A stretch of DNA of 64,000 nt from Haematobia irritans (Eukaryota; Arthropoda; Insecta; Diptera; Muscidae), in contig NC_134397.1 in the NCBI RefSeq assembly GCF_050003625.1, forward strand, positions 194,019,063 through 194,083,062. Reading direction: 5' to 3'. Below the pieces are notes generated by a model, which saw only the letters and a list, made by a program, of their open reading frames with translations, was not told the origin of the DNA and did no database searches. The position numbers and the translations under genes were made by a program. This document shows, piece by piece, positions 1 through 9,608 of this stretch. Each line of letters begins with the position of its first letter. Position 1 is the stretch's first letter.

Positions 1-151
1 TAGAGAAGCTTTGAAACCCTCAGAAATGTCACTAGCATTACCGAGGTGGGATAATCCAAAACTTTTTGGTGTTCGGTCGAAGCAGGAATCGAACCCAAGA
101 CCTTGTGTATGCAAGGCGGGCATGCTAACCATTTCACCACGGTGGATCCCA
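1..151 (-). mobile_element. tRNA-derived SINE (5' part; rest cut by window edge)
   Basis: Read on the minus strand, this begins with a tRNA-like head. An A-box-like TGGTGAAATGG lies at 129-139 and a perfect RNA polymerase III B box GGTTCGATTCC at 85-95. The head is followed by a non-tRNA body that runs off the left window edge. There is no foldable anticodon arm or acceptor stem matching a functional tRNA, so it is better read as a SINE than as a tRNA gene. The body (hairpin-free, containing CCCACCTCGGTAATGCTAG) looks like a SINE I associate with calyptrate flies; that recognition is from memory. Confidence 0.7.
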
Positions 152-154
152 TCA

Positions 155-251
155 AAATAATATGAAGGACCAATGTCTAGTATATAGTGCTGGTGGGTTA
201 GGAGTTTGAGTGATTCCAAATAAGTTTTGACGCCACAAACACCAATGCCAA
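155..251 (+). repeat. Array-flanking direct repeat, left copy
   Basis: About 95 bp containing CAATGTCTAGTATA, GTGATTCCAAATAAG and TTTTGACGCCAC. A shorter, diverged copy occurs at 1163-1236, on the other side of the first 29-bp array. The left copy has an extra ~20 bp (TGGTGGGTTAGGAG region). This looks like one ancestral flank split or duplicated when the array expanded. Confidence 0.6.
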
Positions 252-1165
252 TTTTTTCTCAAAATATTATTTCTATAAAAATATTGTCAAAATTTTATTT
301 TTATAAAAACAAATTGTCAAAACTTTATTTTCTACAACATTTTGTGAAAATTTAATTTCTATAGCAAAGTTTGTGAAAATTTAATTTCTATAGAAAATTT
401 TGTCAAAATTTTATTTCTATAAAAAATATTGTCAAAATTTTATTTTTATAAAAAAAAAATTGTCAAAACTTTATTTTCTACAACATTTTATGAAAATTTA
501 ATTTCTATAGCAAATTTTGTCAAAATTTTATTTCTTTAGAAAATTTTGTCAAAATTTTATTTCTTTAGAAAATTTTGTCAAAATTTTATTTCTATAGAAA
601 ATTTTGTCAAAATTTTATTTCTATAGAAAATTTTGTCAAAATTTTATTTCTATAGAAAAGTTTGTCAAAATTTTATTTCTTTAGAAAATTTTGTCAAAAT
701 TTTATTTCTATAGAAAAGTTTGTCAAAATTTTATTTCTTTAGAAAATTTTGTCAAAATTTTATTTCTATAGAAAATTTTGTCAAAATTTTATTTCTATAG
801 AAAATTTTGTCAAAATTTTATTTCTTTAGAAATTGTTTTCAAAATTTTATTTCTATAGAAAATTTTGTCAAAATTTTATTTCTATAAAAAATATTGTCAA
901 AATTTTATTTTTATAAAAAAAAAATAGTCAAAACTTTATTTTCTACAACATTTTATGAAAATTTAATTTCTATAGAAGATTTTGTCAAAATTTTATTTCT
1001 TTAGAAAATTTTCTCAAAATTTTATTTCTATAGCAAATTTTGTCACAATTTCATTTCTATAGAAAATTTTATCAAAATTTTATTTCTTTAGAAAATTTTG
1101 TCAAAATTTTATTTCTATAGAAAATTTTGTCAAAATTCTATTTCTATAGAAAAGTTTGTCAAAAT
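250..1165 (+). repeat. 29-bp minisatellite array (+ orientation)
   Basis: About 31 units of a 29-bp repeat made of the palindrome TTTCTATAGAAA plus a spacer with core TTTTGTCAAAA. Variants replace TATAG by TTTAG. A ~450-bp segment with a TTTTTATAAAA and CTACAACATTTT motif recurs at ~280-340, ~440-500 and ~900-960. Short open frames here on both strands are repeat translation, not genes. Confidence 0.97.
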
Positions 1166-1236
1166 AATAAGAAAGATCAATGTCTGGTATATTGAGCGAT
1201 TCCGAATAAGTGTTGACGCCACCAATGCCACCTTTT
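1163..1236 (+). repeat. Array-flanking direct repeat, right copy
   Basis: Diverged copy of 155-251 sharing CAATGTCTGGTATA, GATTCCGAATAAG and GTTGACGCCACC. It marks the right boundary of the first array. Confidence 0.6.
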
Positions 1237-1429
1237 TCCTTTTTTGCCTTTGGAGTAGCTTCCCGCCAATGCTGTTTTTTTTTTTGGGCACGAGACATAA
1301 CAAATTGACTATGTACTATGTACATTATGAGGGTTGATTTTATATTTCGGGATTGGGTAATCGTAGTGTTGCATTCTGCACAGCTCTTTCGTAAAGCTTG
1401 ACATTTTTAAGGTTATACCCGTACTTACT

Positions 1430-1640
1430 CACATCGTTTTGACATACGAGCGCTATTTGTGTTGTTTACAGCAACTTAAAAGATTCATCTCGTCCAAAAA
1501 CTGGAATTAAATCGTGAACATATGTGCGATTATTTTTTAAAAACGTGGGTCAACTCAACTACGTGGGCCAACTCAACAACAGTACATCGATGAACTTAAT
1601 TGAATTTCTGAATATCGTCTTTTTATTTCCGTACGTAAAA
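1430..1640 (+). pseudogene. 5' fragment of a mariner-type transposase gene
   Basis: The stretch from 1503 translates as ELNREHMC, and after a frame change RGSTQQQYIDELN (to ~1605) appears. This matches the conserved start of many mariner transposases (…ELNREHIR…RGLTQQQCI.EL). The ATG is mutated (CTGGAATTAAAT at 1502), the reading frame is broken, and the segment GTGGGTCAACTCAAC is tandemly duplicated (1545-1575). Upstream AGATTCATCTCGTCCAAAA at 1481-1499 is the expected leader. No DDD domain follows; the sequence after ~1640 is unrelated T-rich DNA. Family recognition is from memory of mariner N-termini. The fragment is dead. Confidence 0.55.
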
Positions 1641-2400
1641 AATAAAAAATGGGAATGTAATTTTTCTAAGTTCGTTTGTTTTTTTTTGTACTTCGAAAAA
1701 ATATCGACAAATCGGTTTTTGAATTGGGTGAACATCGATTTTGTTAGAATTTTTCAAAATGTCAATATGTTTTTTTTTTTTTTCAAATTGTATTGTATCT
1801 ACAATCCCTATTATGAAACCCTATAGTGTTATGTCTCACATGTCCATACATATCCCTTGAGTAGATGTAGGTATATGTCTAACCAAGAGAAAGGTCCTTA
1901 TTGAATGTCATCTATTCTTTATGGCAATTCAATGATTTGTACTTCAATTGCAATCACAATGCATCAATAGAATAATGAAAATATCTGTTGGCACATATTC
2001 ATCATATTTACAGTCAATGAAAGTAGGTGGGTGAGGGCAGGTTCAGGGTTGATTATTTTGCAACTGTGGATCTTTTGGAATTTATATAGGAAGTCAACAA
2101 GGATCCGTTAACTAATATATCTTAAATATAACTATATTTCTATACATACAATTTACTTTATTTTGGTTTCTGGAGATTTATCAATTATATGTGATCGATT
2201 TTCGAATGTCCCATTGATGGTACACATATAGATCTTATATAGAATAATCCCATAATTTTAATTATCCAGCAGATAGATGTCGTATTTTTACCAATTTTCC
2301 TTATATTCTCCATTTATTAATTAATGCATATTTCTATTCTAGGTAAGTCCCATTCAAAGGCCAGAGTAAGTAGACATAAATGTATAATCTAAGTGAGTTA
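1641..2400. other. Single-copy AT-rich spacer, no gene seen
   Basis: Contains homopolymer T runs near 1680 and 1770 and AT-rich unique sequence. No open frame with family resemblance, no RNA gene and no terminal repeats could be recognised. Confidence 0.6.
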
Positions 2401-2434
2401 TCCGATCCGGACAATTGCAAAGTGTGCGACACTT

Positions 2435-2500
2435 TACAATCGTCCGACCACGGTTGCCACTCGAGCCACAAATAATCTACCAAAATTTGGACAAAATTCT
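2435..2500 (+). repeat. Family B-type array flank (GGTTGCCACTCGAGCC)
   Basis: The motif GGTTGCCACTCGAGCC followed by AAATAATCTACCAAAATTT directly precedes a + orientation array here. It does the same at 47693-47730, inside a family B element. It is a shared left boundary of independent arrays. Confidence 0.75.
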
Positions 2501-2529
2501 ATCAAAAAACTACCAAGCAAAAAAATCTT

Positions 2530-3040
2530 CTGTAGATTTTTTTTTCAAAATTTTCTTTCTATAGAAAATTTCGTCAAAATTTTATGTATATAGAAAATTT
2601 TGTCAAAATTTTATTTATATAGAAAATTTTGTCAAAATTTTATTTTTATAGAAATTTTGTCAATTTTTTTTTGTTTTGTAGAAAATTTTGTCAAAATTTT
2701 ATTTCTATAGAAAATTTTGTCAAAATTTTATTTTACATTAATGCGTGTATGTACATATATGGGAAATTCCAAGGGAAATTAGACGATACATTTGAGTTTT
2801 TTTTTCAAAATGTTCTTTCTATAGAAAATTTCGTCAACATTTTATGTATATAGAAAATTTTGTCAAAATTTTATTTATATAGAAAATTTTGTCACAATTT
2901 TATTTTTATAGAAATTTTGTCAATTTTTTTTTATAGAACATTTTGTAAAAATGTTATTTCTATTTATAGAAAATTTTGTCAACATTTTATTTCTATAGAA
3001 ATTTTTGTCAAAATTTTATTTCTATAGAAAATGTTGTCAA
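2530..3040 (+). repeat. 29-bp minisatellite array (+), interrupted
   Basis: Two blocks of the 29-bp repeat separated by a foreign 58-bp segment (2738-2795). Units are more diverged than in the first array, with TATATAG variants. Two neighbouring sub-blocks repeat the variant order TTTTATGTATATAG, TTTATTTATATAG, TTTTTATAGAAATTT, indicating a local duplication of ~250 bp. Confidence 0.93.
2738..2795 (+). repeat. 58-bp segment identical to 10367-10424
   Basis: The stretch from TTAATGCGTGTATGTACA to AGACGATACATTTGA is exactly repeated at 10367-10424 in otherwise unlike surroundings. Here it sits between array units, so the array seems to have captured it. Confidence 0.9.
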
Positions 3041-3045
3041 CATAT

Positions 3046-3122
3046 TTATACCCTGCGCCACACTGTGGAACAGGGTATTAACTAATATAGTCGGCCCCGT
3101 CCGCACTTTAGACTTTCATTGC
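3046..3122 (+). mobile_element. Minimal family A Helentron-like remnant
   Basis: Contains the family A 5' hairpin (ATACCCTGCGCCACACTG…CAGGGTAT, 3050-3080). It is joined directly to the family A 3' terminal hairpin (AATATAGTCGGCCCCG…) and tail (TTTAGACTTTCATTGC). All internal sequence is missing, leaving ~75 bp. Confidence 0.7.
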
Positions 3123-3555
3123 TTGCTTTATTCCAAATAAATTTGCACAAACTCGTCGTTTGTCTGCAGACAGGTCAAGTTCGAAGATGGGCTATATCGG
3201 TCCACGTTTTGATATATTGTCCCCATATAAACCGACCTCCCGATTTCGGGTCTTAGGCTTAAAGAAAGCGTAGCTTTTATCCAATTTGCCTGAAATTGGA
3301 AATCTAGAGGTATTTTAGGGCCATAGAAAGGTGTGCCGAAAATGATGAGTATAGGTCCATGTTTTGATATAGCCCCCATATAGACCGATCTCCCGATTTT
3401 ACTACTTGGGCTTATAAAAACCGTAGTTTTTATCCAATTTGCCTGAAATTGGAAATCTAGATGTATTTTAGGACCATAAAGAGGTGTACCAAAAATGATG
3501 AGTATAGGTCCATGTTTTGAGAAATTGAAAATCTAGAGGTTTTTTTTTAGGATTA

Positions 3556-4810
3556 AAGGGTGACACGGTCAAAATTTGGTCAATATAAACTTGACGTATT
3601 TCTTTCAATTTTGCATTTAAAAAACCTGAACACCCCTCATTTTGAAGGTGTGTGTGTGTAGAATGTTGCTCCTATTTTGATTTTGGAATTCACTCTTCAG
3701 TTGTCCAATTGCCGTCCAAGCAAGAAGAGCAGCGTATCAAAATTTTGCTCGCGCATCGCGAAAATCCGAGCTACTCGCACGCAAAGCTGGCAAAATCGCT
3801 AAAAGTTGCCAAATCAACCGTTACAAATGTAATTAAAGTGTTTGGGGAACGTTTGTCGACAGCCAGGAAGTCTGGATCGGGGGGAAATCGAAAACCGGAA
3901 GCCGCTGAGACGACAAAGAGAGTTGCCGGTAGTTTCAAGCGAAACCCTAACCTCTCTCTCCGAGATGCCGCAAATAAGCTGGGTGATCGTCCACAACCGT
4001 GCATCGAGCCAAAAAACGAGCCGGTCTATCGACTTACAAGAAGGTAGAGACTCCAAATCGCGACGATAAACAAAATACGACGGCCAAAGCGCGATCCCCG
4101 ACGACGAAACCTACGTCAAAGCCGACTACAAGCAGCTTCCGGGACAGGAGTTTTATACGGCAAAAGGAAGGGGAAAGGTAGCAGATATTTTCAAGCACAT
4201 AAAACTATCAAAGTTCGCAAAGAAATATCTGGTTTGGCAAGCCATCTGTACCTGTGGCTTGAAAAGCAGCATTTTCATAGCTTCCGGGACTGTCAACCAA
4301 GAAATTTACGTGAAAGAGTGTTTGAATAAACATCTGCTGCCTTTCCTGAAGAAACGCGGTTGTTGTGTACTGTTTTGGCCGGATTTGGCATCTTGCCATT
4401 ACGGTAAAAAGGCCATGGAGTGGTACGCCGCCAACAACGTGCAGGTGGTTCCCAAGGACAAGAACCCTCCCAACACGCCAGAGCTCCGCCCAATTGAGAA
4501 ATACTGGGCTATTGTCAAGCAGAACCTAAAGAAGACCAAAAAAACTGCCAAGGACGAGCAGCAGTTCAAGGCAAACTGGCTTTCTGCGGCGAAGAAGGTG
4601 GACAAGGTGGCTGTACAAAATCTGATGGCAGGTGTCAAGCGTGAGGCCCGGCAATTCGGATTTGGAAAAGCGAAAGCCTAACTGAATATTTTTCCTGAAT
4701 TTTATACTAATTTAACTTGAAAAAGAAATTTAATTTGATTTTTTAAATAAACGATTTCACCGATTTATACTCGTTTTCCTTTGACCAAATTTTGACCGTA
4801 TCACCCTTTA
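3556..4810 (+). mobile_element. Tc1/mariner element, DD37E type (ITmD37E-like), inactive
   Basis: Terminal inverted repeats of about 27 bp: left AAGGGTGACACGGTCAAAA at 3556, and the right end (4784-4810) reads the same inward with GATAC for GACAC. They are flanked by TA. The element lies inside family C, whose uninterrupted copy reads across the site as AGGACCATAAAGAGG. Length ~1.25 kb is normal for the superfamily, so the termini are complete although the gene inside is broken. Confidence 0.88.
3652..4681 (+). pseudogene. Broken DD37E mariner transposase
   Basis: A DDE transposase for cut-and-paste movement of the surrounding element, spread over three frames. The N-terminal part (3709-~4000, from PSKQEEQRIKIL) holds a helix-turn-helix region with SHAKLAKSLKVAKSTVTNV. 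The expected initiator seems changed to TTG at 3709. A second frame (3999-~4095) carries the linker KKRAGLSTYKKV. The third (4100-4681) carries the catalytic core: DDETYVKAD at 4100, FWPDLASCHYG with Asp at 4382, and PELRPIEKYW with Glu at 4496. Exactly 37 residues separate the last Asp and Glu, which is the DD37E spacing known from mosquito ITmD37E elements. Two frame shifts plus an apparent deletion before the first Asp make it non-functional. Confidence 0.88.
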
Positions 4811-5263
4811 TAAATAGGTGTGCAAAAAATGATTTGCTTGAAATTTTTAATCTAGAAGTATTTTAGGACCATAATGAGGTGCGCCGAAAAGTGTCCATGT
4901 TTTAGTTTGGCCCCCATAAGACCGATATCCCGATTTAATTCATTGGGGTTCTTGAAACCGTAGTTTTTATCCGATTTGCCTGAAATTGTAAATATACTGG
5001 TATTTTAGACTCACAAAATCGTGTATTGGATTTAGTTTTTATCGGTCCATTTGGTAAGGTCTAGATGTGCACTGATCATGAACATTGCTTGAAACTGAAT
5101 GTAAAATTTCCAGATTTTACTTCTCGTAATCATTTAAATAATTGGGGTGAAAATCTACAGATTTTAGATTTCAAATAAAGGCGTTATTTGCTTGCACACT
5201 TATGATTCCACTAAAACTCAAACAAAAATTGTTCTTATAAATCCAGAATCTGACATAGTCTTC
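4811..5263 (+). mobile_element. Family C segment between the two nested transposons
   Basis: Continues family C units (CCGATATCCCGATTTAA, TTTTTATCCGATTTGCC) and then the unique 3' region ending CCAGAATCTGACATAG. It aligns with 43540-43910 of the intact copy. Confidence 0.8.
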
Positions 5264-5319
5264 ATAACTCTCGTATGAGTGACAGTTCTGAACTTCACGG
5301 CCGTGTAAAAGGTCCCTAC

Positions 5320-5460
5320 GGAACTTTTTTTTGTAAATCATGTTTTTTTTTTCATATACATTTTTTTTTTTGATTTTTTGTTTTGTTTTTACCTTTTTTT
5401 GTAAATCATGTTTTTTTTTCATATAATTTTTTTTTTTTGAATTTTTGTTTTGTTTTTATT
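5320..5460. repeat. T-rich ~67-bp tandem duplication
   Basis: Two copies of a unit containing TTTGTAAATCATGTTTTTT, then CATATA, T runs and TTTTGTTTTGTTTTT, about 67 bp apart. It lies in the 3' untranslated part of the piggyBac element. The lysine-rich open frame here comes only from these T runs. Confidence 0.75.
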
Positions 5461-5561
5461 TTTTATAACTAAATTCTACATACAAAAATAATTTTTTCAA
5501 TTTTTTTAATTTTTTTTTTTTGCTTGAATTTTCTTAAGACTATTATAAAAAGATTTAAAAA

Positions 5562-7089
5562 TTATTGTTGTTGAGCGTGTACTTCTTGTCCCCTGCCCTG
5601 TGCGCAAGTGTTGCAGCGATGTAAAAGTGTGCTATGTCCTCCGCAAACAGCGTTGCCACAGCCGAAGCAGTATGTCCGCGCTTTCCGCTGCCGCCCGTAC
5701 TCAGAACGGCAAAGTCTACATGACGGTCTACTTGACCTAGCCGCAAACGACGGTACATTGCCTTCCATCGGTTTTGGTAATATCTGAAATGAAAAGAAAA
5801 ATAAAAAACAAATAAATATATATTCTATTCTTGAATTTGAAGATGTTTTTCTTACCCTGACATCGAATGCTTCCATGGCATTGCGTATCCTTGGATATGA
5901 GGTTATATGGTTGTTCAGGGCAAGTTCTTCGATATTTGGTGTGGCCAATTGTTTCGTTAGCAGTAACAAGAACGACCGCCGTCTGTCACTCCTTTTTAAA
6001 GGCTTCATTTCGTTGTAAATCGTAAAGTCAGCCAATGAAGCGACGTCCAGCATATTATAAAGCATGGCCAACGGCCATCGTTGTGTTGCTCGTTTGCAGT
6101 TGTAAGTGCCTAGCATTTGATCCATGGTATCAACGCCGCATTTTTTGGCGTTGTAATCTAATATGGCATAGGGATTCCGCTTCTCGGTTTGCTCGTCAAC
6201 GAGGCAGGTGTAGTGCATTGTGGAGAGCACGTTCACCACTTTATTTTTTTTTCGGCACGTATGAGCATAACGATATATCCCCCTCGTTGAACCAAAATAA
6301 TGTACTATTGATGGTGCGCTTCGGGTTCTTCTTGAACTCCTGTGGAATGAATGTTTTGTTGTAGCGCACTGTACCAACATATGCGGTCTTCCTCCTCAAC
6401 AAAATACGCGCCAAGTCAAGAGTGATAAAGAAATTATCCGCGTATATAGTACGGCCAGAATCTAAATATTTTTCCACAAGATCCAGCACTACGTTCTGCC
6501 CTTGGTTTATCTCCGGTTGTTGGTTTGGCAGTTTTCCAGAATATATCATTCCCTTTACAGGATAATAACTCTGTGAGTCGCATAACCACCATACTTTCAA
6601 ACCATATTTAGCTGGCTTTGACGGAATATATTGTGTGAAGCGGTTGCGGCCTCTGTAAGAGAACAACTGCTCATCGACTGTTAGTGCTTCATGAGGAGTG
6701 TAAGCTGCTGCCAAGTTATGTTGCAACATTTCCCAAATGTCGTCAATAGCAGCAGTTTTGCTGTTGATGAGTCGCTGTTGTCGAGTGTTTCCATTGTCGA
6801 ATCGAATAAATTGCTTTATACACATGAAGTGATCGTACAACAACGAAGCTTTGTATATTGGGCAACGCGTCGCGTCCCATAATTCCATAGCTGGTTCATG
6901 GTTTGATCTTGTGAGTCCAGAATACAAAACAATAGCTACAAAGGTGTCAAAATCTTTCACTGTCACTGGCTTCCACTCCTTTATCTTCGTGGGATTCGCC
7001 AAATTCCATGCAGCTTTAACCTCTCTGCCTTTACGATTTGTTTCACGTAGCACTAAGTGTATTATTTCCTCTGTCATGATTGAACGCAT
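5562..7089 (-). pseudogene. piggyBac-like transposase, one frameshift, intron retained
   Basis: A DDE transposase of the piggyBac superfamily. The first frame (7089-6241, 282 codons) carries LTVDEQLFSYRGR with Asp139 and IYADNFF with Asp218. It ends in an A-run (6242-6250) where one base of slippage moves the frame. The second frame (from ~6255) carries NAKKCGVDTMDQML, holding the third catalytic Asp, then RATQRWPLAMLYNML. A C-terminal cysteine-rich domain has CRLC, CFGC, VC, HSTLLHRC spacing typical of the family's DNA-binding module. A 72-bp segment (5784-5855) starts GTAAGA and ends TTTCATTTCAG on the minus strand and looks like a spliceosomal intron; it keeps frame. The product lacks the ~100-130-residue N-terminal region usual in piggyBac proteins, so the copy is probably truncated as well as frameshifted. 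Confidence 0.9.
5784..5855 (-). other. Putative intron in the piggyBac transposase gene
   Basis: On the minus strand, donor GTAAGA (5855-5850), T-rich tract and acceptor TTTCATTTCAG ending at 5784. The segment encodes low-complexity FICFLFFFSF-type residues that interrupt conserved sequence. It is 72 bp, a usual fly short-intron size. Confidence 0.7.
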
Positions 7090-7555
7090 TTGAGTTCAGA
7101 ACAAGTAAATTATGTGTTGAAACAATAAAAAAAATTACAATGATGCCCAAAAACATGCATTTATTAGTGAAATTCAGTACAAGGTCCATACGTACCTATT
7201 CACACGTCCGCGTACTATTCTCACTAAAACCTCAATAACTCCTAAAGTAATGATCCGATCGGCTTGATTTTTGTCCAAAAGATGCACAACAAAATACTCT
7301 TGGAACATAGAGTAACTTTGGGGGTGGGTTGTAGTGTAGTGGAAATAGGAGTAATTTCAGTTTGAAAAGGCAAAAAGGTTCCCAGGGACCTTCTCACTCA
7401 TCGGTGGGTTAAATTTATCTTCGGGAAGTGTACTGGTTGAGCTGCTCTGCTTAGGAAAATATCTGTCATCAAGCCTGAAATTTGAAAGGAAACTAAAATA
7501 TAAGATTCGGCCCGGCCGAACTTACTGCTGTATATACTTGTGTGTGTGTGTTTTT

Positions 7556-9054
7556 ATACCCTGCGCCACACTGTGGAACAGGGTATTATAAGTTAGTGCA
7601 TATGTTTGCAACACCCAGAAGGAGACGAGATAGACATATGGTGTCTTTGGCAAAAATGCTCAGGGTGGGCTCTTAAGTCGATTTAGCGATGTCCGTCTGT
7701 CCGTGAACACATTTTTGTAATCAAAGTCTAGGTCGCAGTGTTAGCCCAATCAACTTCAAATTTGCCACAAGTATGTGTTTTGGCTCAGAATTGATCCCTA
7801 TTGATTTTGGAAGAAATCGGTTCAGATTTAGATATAGCTCCCATATATATATATTTCGCCCGATATGGACTTATATGGCCCCAGAAGCCAGAGTTTTACC
7901 CTACTTTGCTTAGAATTTTGCACAAGAAGAACAATTAGTACTATAGTTAAGTGTGCCAAATTTTATTGAAATCGGTTCAGATTTAGATATAGCTCCCATA
8001 TATATCCTTCGCCCGATATGGACTAATATGGTTCTAAAAGCCAGAGCTGTGGCCCAATTTGGTTGAAATTTTGCACAGGGAGTAGATTTAGCATTGTAGC
8101 TATGCGTGCCAAATTTGGTTGAAATCGATTCAGATTTATATATAGCTCCCATATATAGCTTTCGCCCGATTTACACTCATATGACCACAGAGGCCAATTT
8201 TTTGCTCCGATTTAGTTGAAATTTTGCACAGGGAGTAGATTTAGCATTCTAGCTATGCGTGCCAAATTTGGTTGAAATTGATTCAGATTTAGATATAGCT
8301 CCCATATATATCTTTCGCCCGATATGCACTTATATGGACCCAGAAGACAGAGTTTTATCCCGATTAGCTTGAAATTTTGCACAAGGAGCACAATTGGTAG
8401 TATAGTCATGTATGCCAAATTTGATTGCAATCGGTTCAGATTTAGATATAGCTTCCATATATATTTTTCGCCCTATATGGACTTATATGGCCCAGAAGCC
8501 TGAGTTTTGGCCCAATTTGGTTGAAATTTTGCACAGGGAGTAGATTTAGCATTCTAGCTATGCGTGCCAAATTGAAATCGGTTAAGATTTAGATATAGCT
8601 CCCATATATATGTTTTTCTGATTTCGACAAAAATGGTCAAAATACCAACATTTTCCTTGTAAAATCGCCACTGCTTAGTCGAAAAGTTGTAAAAATCACT
8701 CTAATTTTCCTAAACTTGTAATACATATATATCGAGCGATAAATCATAAATAAACTTTTGCGAAGTTTCCTTAAAATTGCTTCAGATTTAAATGTTTCCC
8801 ATATTTTTTTACTAAAATTGTATTCCACCCTAGTGCATTAGCCAACTTAAATTTTGAGCCTATAGATTTTGTAAAAGTCTATCAAATTCTGTCCAAATCA
8901 AGTGATATTTAAATGTATGTATTTGGGGCGAACCTTTATATTTGAACCTTTATATTTGACGGATGTGATATGGTATCGAAAATTTAGATCTACAAAGTGG
9001 TGCAGGGTATAATATAGTCGGTCCCGCCCGACTTTAGACTTTCCTTACTTGTTT
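7556..9054 (+). mobile_element. Family A Helentron/DINE-like element (complete)
   Basis: The 5' hairpin at 7556-7586 is ATACCCTG, inner palindrome CCACACTGTGG, CAGGGTAT. Then come a leader with GTCCGTCTGTCCGTG and at least five internal tandem units of 153-155 bp (GAAATCGGTTCAGATTTAG at 7813, 7968, 8121, 8274, 8427). The 3' subterminal arm GTGGTGCAGGGTAT (8997-9010) is complementary to the 5' start. It is followed by a GC-rich hairpin (AGTCGGTCCCGCCCGACT) and the tail TTCCTTACTTGTTT. No protein is encoded. Architecture matches DINE-1-type non-autonomous Helentrons; the assignment is inference. Confidence 0.8.
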
Positions 9055-9341
9055 GTTCAGTTTTAGAATTATTTTTTAAGAAAATTTAAAATGTATGAAT
9101 TTTACCCACTTTTTTATGTTAATAAACAAAAAAATAAAAAAAAATAAAATTTTATGTATCGTAAATTTTTTTGGCTTTGTTTCCCAAAACTGCCTGTAGG
9201 CGGGGTAAGTATTTGACGCTATAAGTCCAAATTCTCTAAGAATATAAAATTTTTCCAGAACAAACATTTCATTTTGAGGCGAAACCAATACAAAAATATT
9301 TTTTTATTTTTTTTGAAAAAAAAAAATTGGGAACTAGAGGG
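9055..9341. other. AT-rich spacer between family A copies
   Basis: Homopolymer-rich sequence with no recognised feature apart from T/A runs at 9299-9330. Confidence 0.5.
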
Positions 9342-9608
9342 TTAAAATTGCGTCAGATTTAAATGTTTCCCATATGTTTTACTAACATTAGCCAACATAA
9401 GTTTTGAGTCTATAAATTTTGTAGAAGTCTATCAAATTCTGTCCAGATCGAGAGATATTAAAATGTATGTATTTGGGACAAACCTCTATATATATAGTCT
9501 CAAACACATTTAACGGATGTGATATGGTATCGAAAATTTAGATCTACAAAGTGGTGCAGGGTATAATATAGTTGGCCCCGCCCGACTTTAGACTTTCCTT
9601 ACTTGTTT
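9342..9608 (+). mobile_element. Family A 3' end fragment
   Basis: The last ~265 bp of family A: GTCAGATTTAAATGTTTCCC, CTATCAAATTCTGTCCAG, the arm GTGGTGCAGGGTAT, the hairpin around GGCCCCGCCCGACT and the tail ACTTGTTTTT. The 5' part is absent. Confidence 0.85.

Larger units (their letters stand above)
5264..7412 (-). mobile_element. piggyBac-like transposon (~2.15 kb)
   Basis: The right end is …CCCAGGGACCTTCTCACTCA…GGTGGG followed by TTAA (7409-7412). The left end carries the inverted counterpart, CGTATGAGTGACAG and AAAAGGTCCCTACGGAAC (5271-5324), next to a mutated ATAA in place of TTAA. The intact family C copy has one TTAA at the matching place (43925-43928) followed by the same ATTTATCTTCGGG. 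That shows TTAA-targeted insertion. The transposase lies on the minus strand. Confidence 0.85.
3125..7543 (+). mobile_element. Family C Helentron-like element carrying two nested transposons
   Basis: Same family as 42429-44058, 5' truncated (joins it at GCACAAACTCGTC). It keeps ~153-bp internal units with CCCCCATATAGACCGATC and TTTTTATCCAATTTGCCTG, and the 3' end with the hairpin ATTCGGCCCGGCCGAA (7504-7519) and tail TGCTGTATATACTTG. It is split by a DD37E mariner (3556-4810) and by a piggyBac element (5264-7412). Sequence on both sides of each insert aligns to the uninterrupted copy, which fixes the insertion points. Confidence 0.85.

Noticed and set aside
75..150. Functional tRNA gene
   Set aside because: The A and B boxes are present, but the arms do not pair properly and a SINE body follows directly.
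250..1165. CRISPR-like array of regular short repeats
   Set aside because: Units are contiguous with no unique spacers, no cas genes are present and the genome is eukaryotic.
5171..5422. Lysine-rich open frame
   Set aside because: It is translated from T-run tandem duplications in the piggyBac 3' region.
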